Source: Mycobacterium sp. ACS1612 (GTDB taxonomy: Bacteria; Actinomycetota; Actinomycetes; Mycobacteriales; Mycobacteriaceae). Taken from it: a stretch of DNA of 64,000 bases. Location: the NCBI RefSeq assembly GCF_001667505.1, contig NZ_LZHZ01000005.1:113727-177726 (forward strand), read 5' to 3'. Under the pieces are notes generated by a model, which worked only from the letters and a program-made list of their open reading frames with translations, ran no database searches and had not been told where the DNA came from. Shown one piece after another: positions 22,631-31,612 of the stretch; position 1 is the stretch's first letter, and every line of letters begins with the position of its first letter. The translations under genes were made by a program, and so were the position numbers.

Positions 22631-23617
22631 ATGGCATTGAAGAGCGTATCTGCGCTGGTGCTGGACGGTCTAGCGATTTTCGAGTTCGGCGTCATCTGCG
22701 AGGTCTTCGGCATCGACCGGTCTGCGGACGGGGTGCCCAATTTCGATTTCAAGGTCTGCGGGCCTGAGCCCGGCAATCCGCTGCGGACGTCCGTCGGCGC
22801 CACCATCACCCCCGACTGCGGCCTCGATGGCCTGTTGGGCGCCGACCTGGTCGCGATCCCGGCGATCAGCAGCCAGGACGGCGGCTACCTGCCGGAAGCG
22901 CTCGACGCGATCCGGAAGGCCGCCGAGTCGGGCTCGATCATCCTGACTGTATGCTCCGGTGCTTTCGTCGCCGGCGCCGCCGGGCTGCTGGACGGCAGGC
23001 CGTGCACCACGCATTGGATGCACGCTGACGAGCTGGCGCAGATGTATCCGACCGCCAAGGTCGACCGCAACGTCTTGTTCGTCGACGACGGCAACCTGAT
23101 CACCAGCGCGGGCACCGCGGCTGGCATCGATGCCTGCCTGCACCTGGTGCGCCGCGAGTTGGGCGCTGAGGTCACCAACAAGATCGCGCGTCGCATGGTG
23201 GTGCCACCGCAGCGCGACGGCGGTCAGCGCCAGTACATCGACCAACCCATTCCGGTGCGCTGCTCGGAAGGTTTTGCGCCGCACCTGGATTGGATCCTCA
23301 CCAATCTCGACAAGCCGCACACGGTCGGCACATTGGCTGCTCGCGCGCACATGTCAGCGCGCACGTTCGCGCGCCGGTTCGTCGAGGAGACCGGCCGGAC
23401 TCCGATGCAGTGGGTGACCGATCAGCGGGTGCTGTACGCGCGCCGGTTACTCGAGGAGACGGATCTGGACGTCGACAGGATCGCCGACCGATCCGGTTTC
23501 GGCACGGCGACGTTGCTGCGCCACCACTTCCGCAGGGTGATCGGGGTGACGCCGTCGGACTATCGCCGCCGGTTCTCGTGCAATGGTCCGTGCGAGGAAG
23601 CCGCCGCGACGGCGTAG
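22631..23617 (+). CDS. GlxA-family transcriptional regulator (DJ-1/PfpI + AraC)
   Basis: The 328-residue protein has an N-terminal DJ-1/PfpI-like domain (about residues 1-185) with ILTVCSGAFVAGAAGLLDG, keeping the nucleophile-elbow cysteine, and a C-terminal AraC double helix-turn-helix (about 215-320: VGTLAARAHMSARTFARRF and IADRSGFGTATLLRHHF). Such proteins act as transcription activators that sense small molecules, often amines or aldehydes. No target is evident beside it; the neighbours are a small membrane protein (divergent) and mutY (convergent). Confidence 0.9.
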   Translation: MALKSVSALVLDGLAIFEFGVICEVFGIDRSADGVPNFDFKVCGPEPGNPLRTSVGATITPDCGLDGLLGADLVAIPAISSQDGGYLPEALDAIRKAAESGSIILTVCSGAFVAGAAGLLDGRPCTTHWMHADELAQMYPTAKVDRNVLFVDDGNLITSAGTAAGIDACLHLVRRELGAEVTNKIARRMVVPPQRDGGQRQYIDQPIPVRCSEGFAPHLDWILTNLDKPHTVGTLAARAHMSARTFARRFVEETGRTPMQWVTDQRVLYARRLLEETDLDVDRIADRSGFGTATLLRHHFRRVIGVTPSDYRRRFSCNGPCEEAAATA

Positions 23618-23749
23618 CACTCGCACGCTCGTCGAATGGCCAGTTACGGGACGCTTTTCAGCATCCCGTCGAGTGAATGGCAGTGGAATCCCGCTGGCGG
23701 CCAGGGCGGGGTCACCTTCGGTGTTGTCTGCTTGGTTCCTCACGCTCCG

Positions 23750-24625
23750 TTACCGGAGCGCTTCGTCACCTTCGCCTGCCAATGCGAACCGGCCGTCGGC
23801 CGTCTGCTCCACCAATCCGTCGACAAGTAGCGAATCCAGCGCACGGTCGCGCTGAGCGATATCGGTCAGCCACGCCACGTCGAGTTGCGCGCGCGTAACG
23901 GGAGAGTCGTTACCGCGCAACACATCAAGCAACCGGCCGCGCACCTGGCGGTCGGTTCCCGCGTATTTCTGTACCCGGCGCACCGACGTGCTCGCCGGAA
24001 AGCCGCGCGTGCGCCACGCGCACGAACTCAACGGGCACAGGCCACACCGTGGCGATCGGGCCGTGCACACCGTCGCACCCAGCTCCATCAAGGCCACCGA
24101 AAACCGCGGCGCCTGACCATCGTCGGGCAACAACGCCGCGACATCGTCGAGATCCCGCGGCGTTGCAGCGGCGTCGGCCTTACCGTGCACAGCGCGAGCA
24201 ACCACCCGGCGCACGTTGGTGTCGACGACGGGCACTCGCTGCCCGTAGGCAAAGCAGGCGACGGCGCGCGCGGTGTAGGCACCGACGCCGGGCAGAGTCA
24301 ACAGCGTCTCGACATCCGAAGGCACTTCGTCGTCGAACCGCTCGGCGATCACCGTCGCGCATTCATGCAGTCGCTTGGCTCGCCGCGGATAGCCGAGCTT
24401 GCCCCATGCTCGCAGCACATCGGCCGCGCTGGCCGCAGCGGTCGCTGACGGCGCCGGCCCGCGCGCCACCCACGCCAGCCAGATCGGCTCGACACGGGCC
24501 ACCGGCGTCTGCTGCAGCATGAACTCGCTGACCAGGATCTGCCACGGCGTCACACCTGGCCGACGCCACGGCAGATCGCGCTTAGCGTGCTCATACCAGC
24601 TTGATAAGTGCTGTGAATCGATCAC
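23750..24625 (-). CDS. mutY: A/G-specific adenine glycosylase
   Basis: MutY removes adenine mispaired with 8-oxoguanine. The sequence has the catalytic SEFMLQQTPVARV, the helix-hairpin-helix LLTLPGVGAYTARAV with the following VDTNVRRVVAR that includes the catalytic Asp, and the iron-sulfur cluster cysteines in the CTARSPRCGLCPLSSC region. A C-terminal domain completes 291 residues. The start is ambiguous: the ATG at 24655 would overlap the divergent canB start codon, so I prefer the GTG at 24625, which has AGGA upstream and leaves 28 bases between the two starts. Confidence 0.9.
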   Translation of the reverse strand: MIDSQHLSSWYEHAKRDLPWRRPGVTPWQILVSEFMLQQTPVARVEPIWLAWVARGPAPSATAAASAADVLRAWGKLGYPRRAKRLHECATVIAERFDDEVPSDVETLLTLPGVGAYTARAVACFAYGQRVPVVDTNVRRVVARAVHGKADAAATPRDLDDVAALLPDDGQAPRFSVALMELGATVCTARSPRCGLCPLSSCAWRTRGFPASTSVRRVQKYAGTDRQVRGRLLDVLRGNDSPVTRAQLDVAWLTDIAQRDRALDSLLVDGLVEQTADGRFALAGEGDEALR

Positions 24626-24653
24626 GGGCGGAAATTCCTGCACAATGTCGGCC

Positions 24654-25274
24654 ATGCCCAACACGAACCCGATAACTGCGTGGAAAGCACTCAAGGAGGG
24701 TAACGAGCGCTTCGTCGCAGGCCAGCCCGAACACCCGAGTCAGAGCGTTGACCACCGCGCAAGCCTCGCCGAGGGGCAGAAGCCCACGGCGGTGGTGTTC
24801 GGCTGCGCAGACAGCCGGGTGGCCGCCGAGATCATCTTCGACCAGGGCCTCGGCGATATGTTCGTGGTGCGCACCGCGGGCCATGTCATCGACTCGGCGG
24901 TGCTGGGGTCGATCGAATACGGGGTGTCGGTGCTCAACGTGCCCCTGATCGTCGTGCTCGGCCACGACAGCTGCGGCGCCGTCAAGGCCACCCTGTCCGC
25001 CATCGACGACGGTGCAGTGCCCGGCGGCTACGTGCGTGACGTGGTCGAGCGGGTGACGCCGTCGATCCTGCTCGGCCGTCGTGACGGGCTGACCCGTGTC
25101 GACGAGTTCGAAGCCCGTCACGTGAACGAGACGGCCGCCCAGTTGGCTCAGCGGTCCACGGCCATCAGCGAACGGCTCGACGCGGGCACGCTGGCGATCG
25201 CCGGCGTCACCTACCACCTGGCCGACGGCAGGGCCGTATTGCGCGATCATCTGGGCGACATCGGCGAAGCCTGA
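24654..25274 (+). CDS. canB: Beta-carbonic anhydrase
   Basis: The enzyme interconverts CO2 and bicarbonate. The 206-residue protein shows all zinc ligands and the catalytic dyad of beta-class enzymes: Cys51, Asp53 and Arg55 in FGCADSR, then His104 and Cys107 in LGHDSCGA. The start MPNTNP matches the mycobacterial protein (Rv3588c). It is divergent from mutY with almost no spacer, so its promoter must lie in or near the mutY 5' end. An in-frame ATG three codons upstream is also possible. Confidence 0.94.
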   Translation: MPNTNPITAWKALKEGNERFVAGQPEHPSQSVDHRASLAEGQKPTAVVFGCADSRVAAEIIFDQGLGDMFVVRTAGHVIDSAVLGSIEYGVSVLNVPLIVVLGHDSCGAVKATLSAIDDGAVPGGYVRDVVERVTPSILLGRRDGLTRVDEFEARHVNETAAQLAQRSTAISERLDAGTLAIAGVTYHLADGRAVLRDHLGDIGEA

Positions 25275-25341
25275 CTTCTGCGGTCACTCTTCGTCCAAGT
25301 CCTCATCGGGCGACACGCCGGGTCACCTCGGACGGGGCGGC

Positions 25342-26151
25342 ATGACCAGCCCTTACCGTGAACTTGTGCTGGAACTAGAACCGCATGGCCCGCTACCGAC
25401 GCAGATCTACTGGCGTCGCAGGGCACTCGCGCTGGGCATAGCGGTCCTCGTCATCGGCGTCGTCGCCGCGGTGGTGGTGATGGTCGTGATGAACAGCACG
25501 AGCACGGACAACAAGCCCGCCGAGAAGCCGAATCCCACGCAGGCCGCCGCGCCGACACCGCTTCCCGGCCAGAACCCCGAGGTCAAGACGCCGGTCCAGC
25601 CGCCTGTTCAGCAGGCCCCTGCGCCGACGCCAACGCCCACCGCGGCCGTCATGCCGCCGCCGGTGCTCAAGGAGGGTGATGACTGCCCCGACTCGACGCT
25701 GGCGGTCAAGGGCATCACCAACCAGCCTCAGTACGTGGTGGGGGATCAGCCGAAGTTCACCATGGTCGTCACCAACATCGGCCTTGTCGCCTGCCAGCGG
25801 GACGTCGGCGCCGCGGTGCTGGCTGCCTATGTCTATTCACTGGACAACAACCGGCTGTGGTCGAACCTGGATTGCGCGCCCTCAAACGAGACGCTCGTCA
25901 AGACGTTCCAGCCGGGTGAGCAGGTCACGACCGAAGTGACGTGGACGGGTATGGGTTCGGCCCCGCAGTGCCCGCTGCCGCGGCAGCCGATCGGGCCCGG
26001 AACGTACAACCTGGTCGTGCAATTGGGCAATTTGAGGTCGGCGACGGTGCCGTTCATCCTCGCGCCCGCCGCCGCGCCGGCACCGGGGCAGCCGGGCGCC
26101 GATGCCGTGCCGCCACCGGCTGAGCCCGGACCGGCGCCGCAGGGCGGCTAA
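25342..26151 (+). CDS. Membrane-anchored secreted protein (Rv3587c-like)
   Basis: The 269-residue product has a short cytoplasmic N-terminus, one span at about residues 31-50, a Pro/Thr/Ala linker (to about residue 110), a compact beta-rich extracellular domain with a few cysteines (DDCPD, ACQRD, DCAP, QCPLP) that may form disulfides, and a Pro-Ala tail. This matches Rv3587c by position and layout. GGGGCGG lies just before the ATG. The function is unknown; the extracytoplasmic domain looks like an immunoglobulin-like binding fold, which is only an impression. Confidence 0.78.
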   Translation: MTSPYRELVLELEPHGPLPTQIYWRRRALALGIAVLVIGVVAAVVVMVVMNSTSTDNKPAEKPNPTQAAAPTPLPGQNPEVKTPVQPPVQQAPAPTPTPTAAVMPPPVLKEGDDCPDSTLAVKGITNQPQYVVGDQPKFTMVVTNIGLVACQRDVGAAVLAAYVYSLDNNRLWSNLDCAPSNETLVKTFQPGEQVTTEVTWTGMGSAPQCPLPRQPIGPGTYNLVVQLGNLRSATVPFILAPAAAPAPGQPGADAVPPPAEPGPAPQGG

Positions 26152-26156
26152 CCGCT

Positions 26157-26216
26157 GGCGTTGTTCGATTGCCGGTTCAACCGGCGTTGTTCGATTGCCG
26201 GTTCAACCGGCGTTGT
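26157..26216. repeat. 26-bp tandem repeat between convergent genes
   Basis: Two perfect 26-base units (26157-26182 and 26183-26208) are followed by eight bases of a third. Each unit contains the near-palindrome GCCGGTTCAACCGGC, able to form a seven-pair hairpin on either strand. The second unit carries the last codons and stop of the minus-strand gene at 26203-26775, so the duplication copied the gene's end. It may work as a two-way terminator for the converging transcripts. Confidence 0.9.
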
Positions 26217-26775
26217 CCCCCACCAGTTCCTCGTCCCAACCATTGACGTGCGGTTCCTGGGGTTCATCATCCTGCACGGGCTCTGGCTGAGCCGGCCGCA
26301 GGTGTTCGGTGCCAGGCACTCCGCCGAGGGCTTCGATCGCATCCTCGATCTTGGCCGCTTCCTCCTCGGTGGGCGCCGCGCCCGCCTCGAGTTCGTCTAG
26401 CAGTCCGGCGCGAAGACCTGCCCCGTTCTCGACTTCGCGCGCGGTCAACTTCGCCGCGAGCCGGGTGGCGTAGATCTGTTGTCCCAGGCTTGATCCCGGC
26501 GCCGCCGCGGCGTGCTCGACCAGATTGTCGTAGCGCCTTCGGACATTGCTCAATTCAACGATCACCGCGGGCGACGGCCTGCTGGTGCTTGCTGCATCCG
26601 CCAACGCGGAGCGCAGTTTTCGCATGCCCTCGAGTACGACGTCGGCGCGCTTGTGAAACTTCTTGTCCTCCTGAAACGGCAGCGCATCGATTGCTGCCGT
26701 ATACATGTGCATCGCCGCCTCGGACAGTTCGACGATGATCGCCGAGTCGCCTCCCTGCGCCGCGGGTTGTGCCAT
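26203..26775 (-). CDS. XRE-like helix-turn-helix domain protein, unknown
   Basis: The 190-residue protein has a helical N-terminal part (to about 90) and a C-terminal segment, IYATRLAAKLTAREVENGAGL followed by LLDELEAG and TEEEAAKIEDAIEAL, that reads as a degenerate XRE helix-turn-helix, then an acidic tail. It is divergent from the membrane coiled-coil gene at 26913 over 137 bases. It is not part of the core gene order I know here. A regulator or adaptor for its neighbour is a guess. Confidence 0.65.
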   Translation of the reverse strand: MAQPAAQGGDSAIIVELSEAAMHMYTAAIDALPFQEDKKFHKRADVVLEGMRKLRSALADAASTSRPSPAVIVELSNVRRRYDNLVEHAAAAPGSSLGQQIYATRLAAKLTAREVENGAGLRAGLLDELEAGAAPTEEEAAKIEDAIEALGGVPGTEHLRPAQPEPVQDDEPQEPHVNGWDEELVGDNAG

Positions 26776-26912
26776 GGGACCTCAATTCTTCAGCGGGTCA
26801 ATTCGATAGCGGTGAATACGAAGTTGACCCTAGCGGTCCCGGGCAGACGGTTCGACCCGTGCCGCCTAGTCTGAACCAGCATGGCCGCAGGCTCGCGTGA
26901 ACGGAGGTCACA

Positions 26913-27824
26913 ATGACCGGTCTGGTGCAATCCGCCAGTGCCACCGAGGATTCGGCGTACGCACCGGCGGCACAGCCGGCGCAACCACACGTGCCGGTTA
27001 GCCCCGCACCCTCTCCGCCGGGCTGGCGCATGATCGGTTGGTTTGCCTCGGCGGCCGCGGCCGTTTTGGTGATCGTCTGGTTCATCGTCTTCAGTCGCGG
27101 CGAATCCGGGTCGAAGGCGGAATGGTTCTTCGGCGCGGTCGTCTTCTGCGTTGTGCTGGTCACCATGTGGCAGACGTTGACCATCCAGCGTCAGGCCAAC
27201 CGGCACGCCGCCGAGGGTGCCGAACGCCTGCGCACCGAACTGGTGGCCGCCGAGGAGCGCGCCGCCCGTGAGGTGGCGATGACCCAGGCATTGCACAGGG
27301 TCGAGATGGAAGCCCGCGAAAAAGCCTTCCGGGCCGAGGTTGAGGCGCAGCGGGAGCTGGCCCGCATCGAACGGGCGCACCTGGTCAATCAGCTGCAGAA
27401 GCAGGCGATGGTCGAGGTATCACGCGCCGTCAACACGCATACCCAGATGCTGGCCACCCTGTGGAACGAGGGCGCCCGCATCCTGCGCATCGAGGACCGC
27501 GACGAACGCGAGCAGGCGATGAATCCGATCTTCGATCAGATCAGCCGCGTGGTGAACGATTTCTCGGTCGAGGTCAGCAACGCCAACGTTCTCCTAGAGG
27601 ACGACCGACTGCACCGCGCGCTGAATCAGGTCAACGAGGCCGCCGCGATGGCGATCCGGGTTGCGGCGGACGTGCACGACGCGGTCGTGGAAGGGCGTGC
27701 GCCGAAGCCGGATTCGCTCCGGACCGTGCAGCGGCTGATGCACACCAGAGCAGCAGAAGCTCGTGGGCTCGCGTGGGAGTTGCTCCGGCACGGGCTCGAC
27801 AGCACAAGGGCCGCAAATGCATAG
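26913..27824 (+). CDS. Membrane protein with long coiled coil, unknown function
   Basis: The 303-residue product has a Pro-rich cytoplasmic N-terminus, two spans at about residues 33-54 and 66-84, and a long helical, charged coiled coil from about 90 to 260 (QRQANRHAAEGAERLRTELVAAEERAAREV and onward). GGAGGTCACA precedes the ATG. No enzymatic motif is seen. It pairs divergently with the XRE-like gene, and the two could form one functional unit at the membrane. Confidence 0.7.
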   Translation: MTGLVQSASATEDSAYAPAAQPAQPHVPVSPAPSPPGWRMIGWFASAAAAVLVIVWFIVFSRGESGSKAEWFFGAVVFCVVLVTMWQTLTIQRQANRHAAEGAERLRTELVAAEERAAREVAMTQALHRVEMEAREKAFRAEVEAQRELARIERAHLVNQLQKQAMVEVSRAVNTHTQMLATLWNEGARILRIEDRDEREQAMNPIFDQISRVVNDFSVEVSNANVLLEDDRLHRALNQVNEAAAMAIRVAADVHDAVVEGRAPKPDSLRTVQRLMHTRAAEARGLAWELLRHGLDSTRAANA

Positions 27825-28094
27825 GCCAACGCGCGACAACGGCGTGCCACAGCCTTGCGGGCAGGCGGTATCGACGGGTGCGGAGGTATTGGCGCACACG
27901 TTGATGGAGGTCACCTCGCAGGCCGTCACCGGCGCCGTAGTCGCATCGGCCTTACCGCCGGTGCCTCCGTGGCGGGTACCGTCCTCGCTTGAGTCCACGT
28001 AGGCGCTGACCAAGCCGTCACCGATCGACCGCCTCATCATCGGGACTCAGCCCGTGCGATCGCAGTGCCAAAAAGCCGACAGAAGGGCGGAAAA
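27825..28094. other. Non-coding or remnant region
   Basis: These 270 bases have no convincing gene. A 61-codon plus-strand frame (27817-28002) lacks a ribosome site and overlaps the preceding gene. A minus-strand frame over 27594-28040 is cysteine-rich but runs through the coding region of the neighbour. The stretch leads into a gene with foreign-looking composition and may be a junction scar. Confidence 0.4.
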
Positions 28095-28964
28095 ATGCCT
28101 AAGGTGCCCCCTATGGCCAGCGATAGCAAACTCTTGAAATCCCGCGCGGCGGGTCGCAGCGTCGGACAGCTGCTGTCGGCGCCCCGTACCAAGGCGATCG
28201 GGCTCCGCCTCCTGAAGCACAGGGGTCTCGTGTCGGTCGGGAGGCGCGTAGGCCACGTCGTGGCGGAGCGAATGGTGCAAAACGCGCCCGTCGATCCCGG
28301 CATCCGCTACCCCTGCTACAAATCCTTCGATGACCTGATCGACGTGGAGCGCCTCAAGTCCCTCGATGGCTATCTACTCGGCAAAATCGAAGAGCATAAG
28401 AAAGAGCACGATGAAAATTTCTACACCGGCCCTTTCACGCTGAAGGCCACCAGCCCCAAGCTACCCGGCTCCCGCGTCATCAATCTGTCCAAACGCAATA
28501 CCGTGGGCGGCAACATCTTTTTCGACTATTTGGATCTGAACAATGCCGATCACTGGTCCATCTCTGATGAGGCTGATGAGTTTCCACTGCTCATGGACTT
28601 CATCGGCACGCTGCCTTTCAAAACCACTGCCCGGATGATGATCATGTACGACGACGGAGGCCACGTCGTCACCCCGCACCGTGACCATCCCCTGACCCGC
28701 CTCTGCCACGAGTTCATCTGGTTCCGCACCAATCTGAACAAGCCTTTCTATCTGCTCAATCCGAAGACGGGTGAAAAGCGCTATATACAGTCCCATAGCG
28801 CCTGGTTCGACACGGTGAACCAGTTCCACGGCGCCGAGCCTTACAACGGCATGTCCGTCAGCATTCGCGTCGACGGAACCTTCACCGACGAATTCCGCAA
28901 ACTCATCCCCGTCCCGAAGCGCAATCCGGCCTCCGCCCCGGCCCTCTGGGCCTGCAACTCGTGA
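28095..28964 (+). CDS. 2-oxoglutarate/Fe(II) oxygenase-like protein
   Basis: The 289-residue protein contains HVVTPHRDHPLTR, a possible H-x-D iron-binding pair, about 60 residues before QFHGAEPYNGMSVSIRVDG, where the second histidine and the 2-oxoglutarate-binding Arg would lie; this is the layout of aspartyl/asparaginyl hydroxylase-like double-stranded beta-helix enzymes. The N-terminal 80 residues are basic and not recognised. I start at the ATG at 28095 because GGGCGG lies five bases upstream. Codon use is more A/T-tolerant than in the neighbours, and the gene is not in the core order, so acquisition by transfer is likely. Confidence 0.6.
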   Translation: MPKVPPMASDSKLLKSRAAGRSVGQLLSAPRTKAIGLRLLKHRGLVSVGRRVGHVVAERMVQNAPVDPGIRYPCYKSFDDLIDVERLKSLDGYLLGKIEEHKKEHDENFYTGPFTLKATSPKLPGSRVINLSKRNTVGGNIFFDYLDLNNADHWSISDEADEFPLLMDFIGTLPFKTTARMMIMYDDGGHVVTPHRDHPLTRLCHEFIWFRTNLNKPFYLLNPKTGEKRYIQSHSAWFDTVNQFHGAEPYNGMSVSIRVDGTFTDEFRKLIPVPKRNPASAPALWACNS

Positions 28965-29001
28965 ACCGTCTGCAACATCGAACCCGAAATACCATTGGCA
29001 A

Positions 29002-29025
29002 GCCCGCCAGCCCAGAGTGGCGGCC
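29002..29025. terminator. Hairpin between convergent genes
   Basis: CCGCCA at 29004-29009 pairs with TGGCGG at 29018-29023, extendable by one or two pairs, in the gap between the oxygenase-like gene and disA. There is no T run, so it is a weak candidate for a shared terminator. Confidence 0.35.
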
Positions 29026-29056
29026 TGCTGGTGTTGAATGCCGGAGGCTATGTGGG

Positions 29057-30175
29057 CTAGGCGAGCCGGTCGGCGATCGTCGACTCGGCAAGTTGCGACA
29101 GGCCTTCCCGGATATGGCGCGCCCACATCGACCCGATGCCCTCCACTGACTGCAAGTCGTCGGACGTAGCAGCCAACAACCCCTGCAGGGAACCGAAGGA
29201 CCGCACCAGAAGGTCGACGTGGGCGAACTGCAATCGGGGGATACCGGCCATCGCGCGGTAGCCGCGGGAGCTCATCGCCGAATCCTGGGCTTCCGCCGTC
29301 GAGGGATAGCCGAAAACCCTTGCCAGCGTTGTGAAGTCGAGCAACTCATTGTCGGAGAGCGAATCGAGCTCCTCGAGCGTGGCGCTGACCTGAGCGGCGG
29401 TAGGGGGATCGGGGTTGGCGTGGTAGTCGCGCACGATCAATTCGCGCGCGGTGTCGTTGTCACCGACGAGTTCTTCCAACTGCAGCTTGAGCTGACGCCC
29501 GTCGGTACCCAATTCGACTACGTCGGAATCGATTTCGAGGCTGATCCGGCGCACCATCTCCAGCCGCTGCACGACGGTCATCACGTCGCGCAACGTCACG
29601 AAATCTTCGATCTCGGCCGTCGACAGCTGGCGGCTGACCTCGTCGAGGCGAGTCTTGTAGCGCTCCAGCGTATCGATGGTCTGGTTGGCGCGCGACAGTA
29701 TGGCCGCCGAGTCAGGAATGACGTGGCGCTCGCCCGCGACGTACACCGTGACGATGCTCATCGAATGACTGACCGAGACCACCGGATAGCCGGTCTGGAT
29801 GGCGGTGCGTTCGGCGGACCGGTGCCGGGTGCCCGATTCCTCGGTGGGTATCGACGGGTCGGGTACCAGCTGCACGTTGGCCCGCACGATGCGGCCGCCG
29901 TCGCTGGACAGCACCACGGCGCCGTCCATTTTCGACAGCTCACGCAGCCGGGTGGGCGCATAGCGGATGTCGAGCTCGAAGCCGCCGTCGCAGATGGCTT
30001 CGACGCTGTCGTCGTAACCGATCACGATCAGTGCGCCGGTGCGGCCGCGAAGGATGCGCTCCAGGCCGTCGCGAAGGGCGGTTCCCGGCGCCAGCCGCGC
30101 GATGGTCTCGCGCAGGGTCGGGCGCGCCAACTGCACCACGTTGCGGTTCGACCTGCCGCTCGCCTTGACGGCCAT
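29057..30175 (-). CDS. disA: DNA integrity scanning diadenylate cyclase
   Basis: DisA condenses two ATP to cyclic di-AMP and stops when it meets branched DNA. The 372-residue protein has the DAC domain with DGA at 84-86 and RHR at 117-119, the central helical linker, and a C-terminal helix-hairpin-helix DNA-binding domain ([23 protein letters not shown]). All catalytic residues are present. It lies nine bases downstream of radA on the same strand, the usual pair, consistent with the known functional link between RadA and DisA. Confidence 0.96.
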   Translation of the reverse strand: MAVKASGRSNRNVVQLARPTLRETIARLAPGTALRDGLERILRGRTGALIVIGYDDSVEAICDGGFELDIRYAPTRLRELSKMDGAVVLSSDGGRIVRANVQLVPDPSIPTEESGTRHRSAERTAIQTGYPVVSVSHSMSIVTVYVAGERHVIPDSAAILSRANQTIDTLERYKTRLDEVSRQLSTAEIEDFVTLRDVMTVVQRLEMVRRISLEIDSDVVELGTDGRQLKLQLEELVGDNDTARELIVRDYHANPDPPTAAQVSATLEELDSLSDNELLDFTTLARVFGYPSTAEAQDSAMSSRGYRAMAGIPRLQFAHVDLLVRSFGSLQGLLAATSDDLQSVEGIGSMWARHIREGLSQLAESTIADRLA

Positions 30176-30183
30176 GCCTCCTC

Positions 30184-31569
30184 CTAGGATCGGCAGGCGT
30201 CAGTCTGACTGATTTCCCGCAGCACCCGCAACGCCGTTTGAATGTTGTCTGCGCCGAGGGCCCGCAAACCGGCGGGCGCCGCCGTGACGCCTGCGGGCAC
30301 CACAGCGCAGCCGAAGCCCAACCGTGCTGCCTCCGCCAGCCTGCGATCCATGCCGCTGACCCTGCGCAGATCGCCCGCCAGGCCGACCTCTCCGATCGCC
30401 ACGGCATTGGTGGGCATCGGCAGATCGGTGTAGGCGGACGCGATCGCCAGCGCCACCGCCAGATCCGACGAGGGGTCGGTGAGCCGCATGCCGCCAACCG
30501 TGGAGAGATAGATGTCGTTGGTGCCGACGGGCAGTTTGGCACGCTTCTCCAGCACCGCGGTGATCATCGCGGCGCGGGACGAATCGATACCGCTCACGGC
30601 GCGACGCGGTGAACCGCTGGCGGGTGCGCCGATCAAGGCCTGCACTTCGCCGATCAGCGGACGCTTACCGTCCAGCGTGACGGTCACAGCGGTGCCCGAA
30701 ACCGGCTTGGGCCGTTGATCCAAGAACAACCCCGACGGATCCGCGACACATTCAATCCCGTTGTCGTGCAACAGAAAACATCCGACCTCGTCGGCGGCGC
30801 CGAACCGGTTCTTCACGCCGCGCACCATGCGAAGGGCCGAAGTGCGGTCGCCCTCGAAGTGCAGCACGACGTCTACGAGGTGCTCCAGTGACCGCGGGCC
30901 CGCGATAGCGCCGTCCTTGGTGACGTGGCCGACCAGCAGCATCGCCACCCCGGACGTCTTGGCGGCCATGGTCAACGCCGTCGTCACGGCCCGCACCTGG
31001 GTGACCCCGCCGGTCACACCGTCGACCTCGGTGGTGGACATGGTCTGCACTGAATCCACCACCACCAGGCTGGGCCGCACTTCGTCGATGTGTCCGAGCG
31101 CGGTCTGCAGATCCGATTCCGCGGCCAGGTAGACCTCGTCGTGCGCGCAGCGGGTGCGTTCGGCCCGCAGCCGGATCTGACCCGCCGATTCCTCACCGGA
31201 CAGATACAGCGCGCGCCTGCCCTCCTGCGCCCACCGATGCGCGACCTCTAGCAGCAGTGTGGACTTGCCGACCCCGGGGTCGCCCGCCAGCAGCGTCACC
31301 GAACCGGGGACCAGACCTCCGCCGAGGACCCGGTCGAGTTCACTGATCCCGGTGTGGAAATGGCGGGTGCGGCCCGGATCGATCGAGCTGATAGGCACCG
31401 CAGGCGACGTCGGCGCGACCGAACGCCGAGCACCCGAACCATTGACTGCGGCCAGCACGGCGACCTCGTCGACGGTGCCCCAGGTGCCGCAATCGGGGCA
31501 GCGGCCAACCCATTTGGCGGTGACGTGGTGGCACTCCGAGCAGCGGTACTGCGAACGCGCTTTAGCCAC
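30184..31569 (-). CDS. radA: DNA repair protein RadA
   Basis: RadA is a RecA-like helicase that processes recombination intermediates. From the GTG at 31569 the 461-residue protein has a C4 zinc finger at Cys10, Cys13, Cys24 and Cys27, Walker [10 protein letters not shown] at 96-104, the family-specific [12 protein letters not shown], and a C-terminal Lon-protease-like domain with [17 protein letters not shown]. The GTG is preferred over a longer upstream frame because it gives the conserved [12 protein letters not shown] beginning. It is followed by disA. Confidence 0.94.
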   Translation of the reverse strand: MAKARSQYRCSECHHVTAKWVGRCPDCGTWGTVDEVAVLAAVNGSGARRSVAPTSPAVPISSIDPGRTRHFHTGISELDRVLGGGLVPGSVTLLAGDPGVGKSTLLLEVAHRWAQEGRRALYLSGEESAGQIRLRAERTRCAHDEVYLAAESDLQTALGHIDEVRPSLVVVDSVQTMSTTEVDGVTGGVTQVRAVTTALTMAAKTSGVAMLLVGHVTKDGAIAGPRSLEHLVDVVLHFEGDRTSALRMVRGVKNRFGAADEVGCFLLHDNGIECVADPSGLFLDQRPKPVSGTAVTVTLDGKRPLIGEVQALIGAPASGSPRRAVSGIDSSRAAMITAVLEKRAKLPVGTNDIYLSTVGGMRLTDPSSDLAVALAIASAYTDLPMPTNAVAIGEVGLAGDLRRVSGMDRRLAEAARLGFGCAVVPAGVTAAPAGLRALGADNIQTALRVLREISQTDACRS

Positions 31570-31612
31570 GTCGTGACCGTAGCCGGTCGGTCCGACAGAC
31601 CGGCCGAACCGA

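Noticed and set aside
23636..23830. Short plus-strand frame after the GlxA-type regulator.
   Set aside because: It runs into the 3' end of mutY and has no ribosome site.
27594..28040. Minus-strand open frame with several cysteines (VTACEVTSINVCANTS and later CPQGC, CICGPC) that looked like a cysteine-rich peptide.
   Set aside because: It runs antisense through the coding 3' part of the coiled-coil gene, has no ribosome site, and cysteine codons are common in the complement of Ala-rich GC-rich genes.
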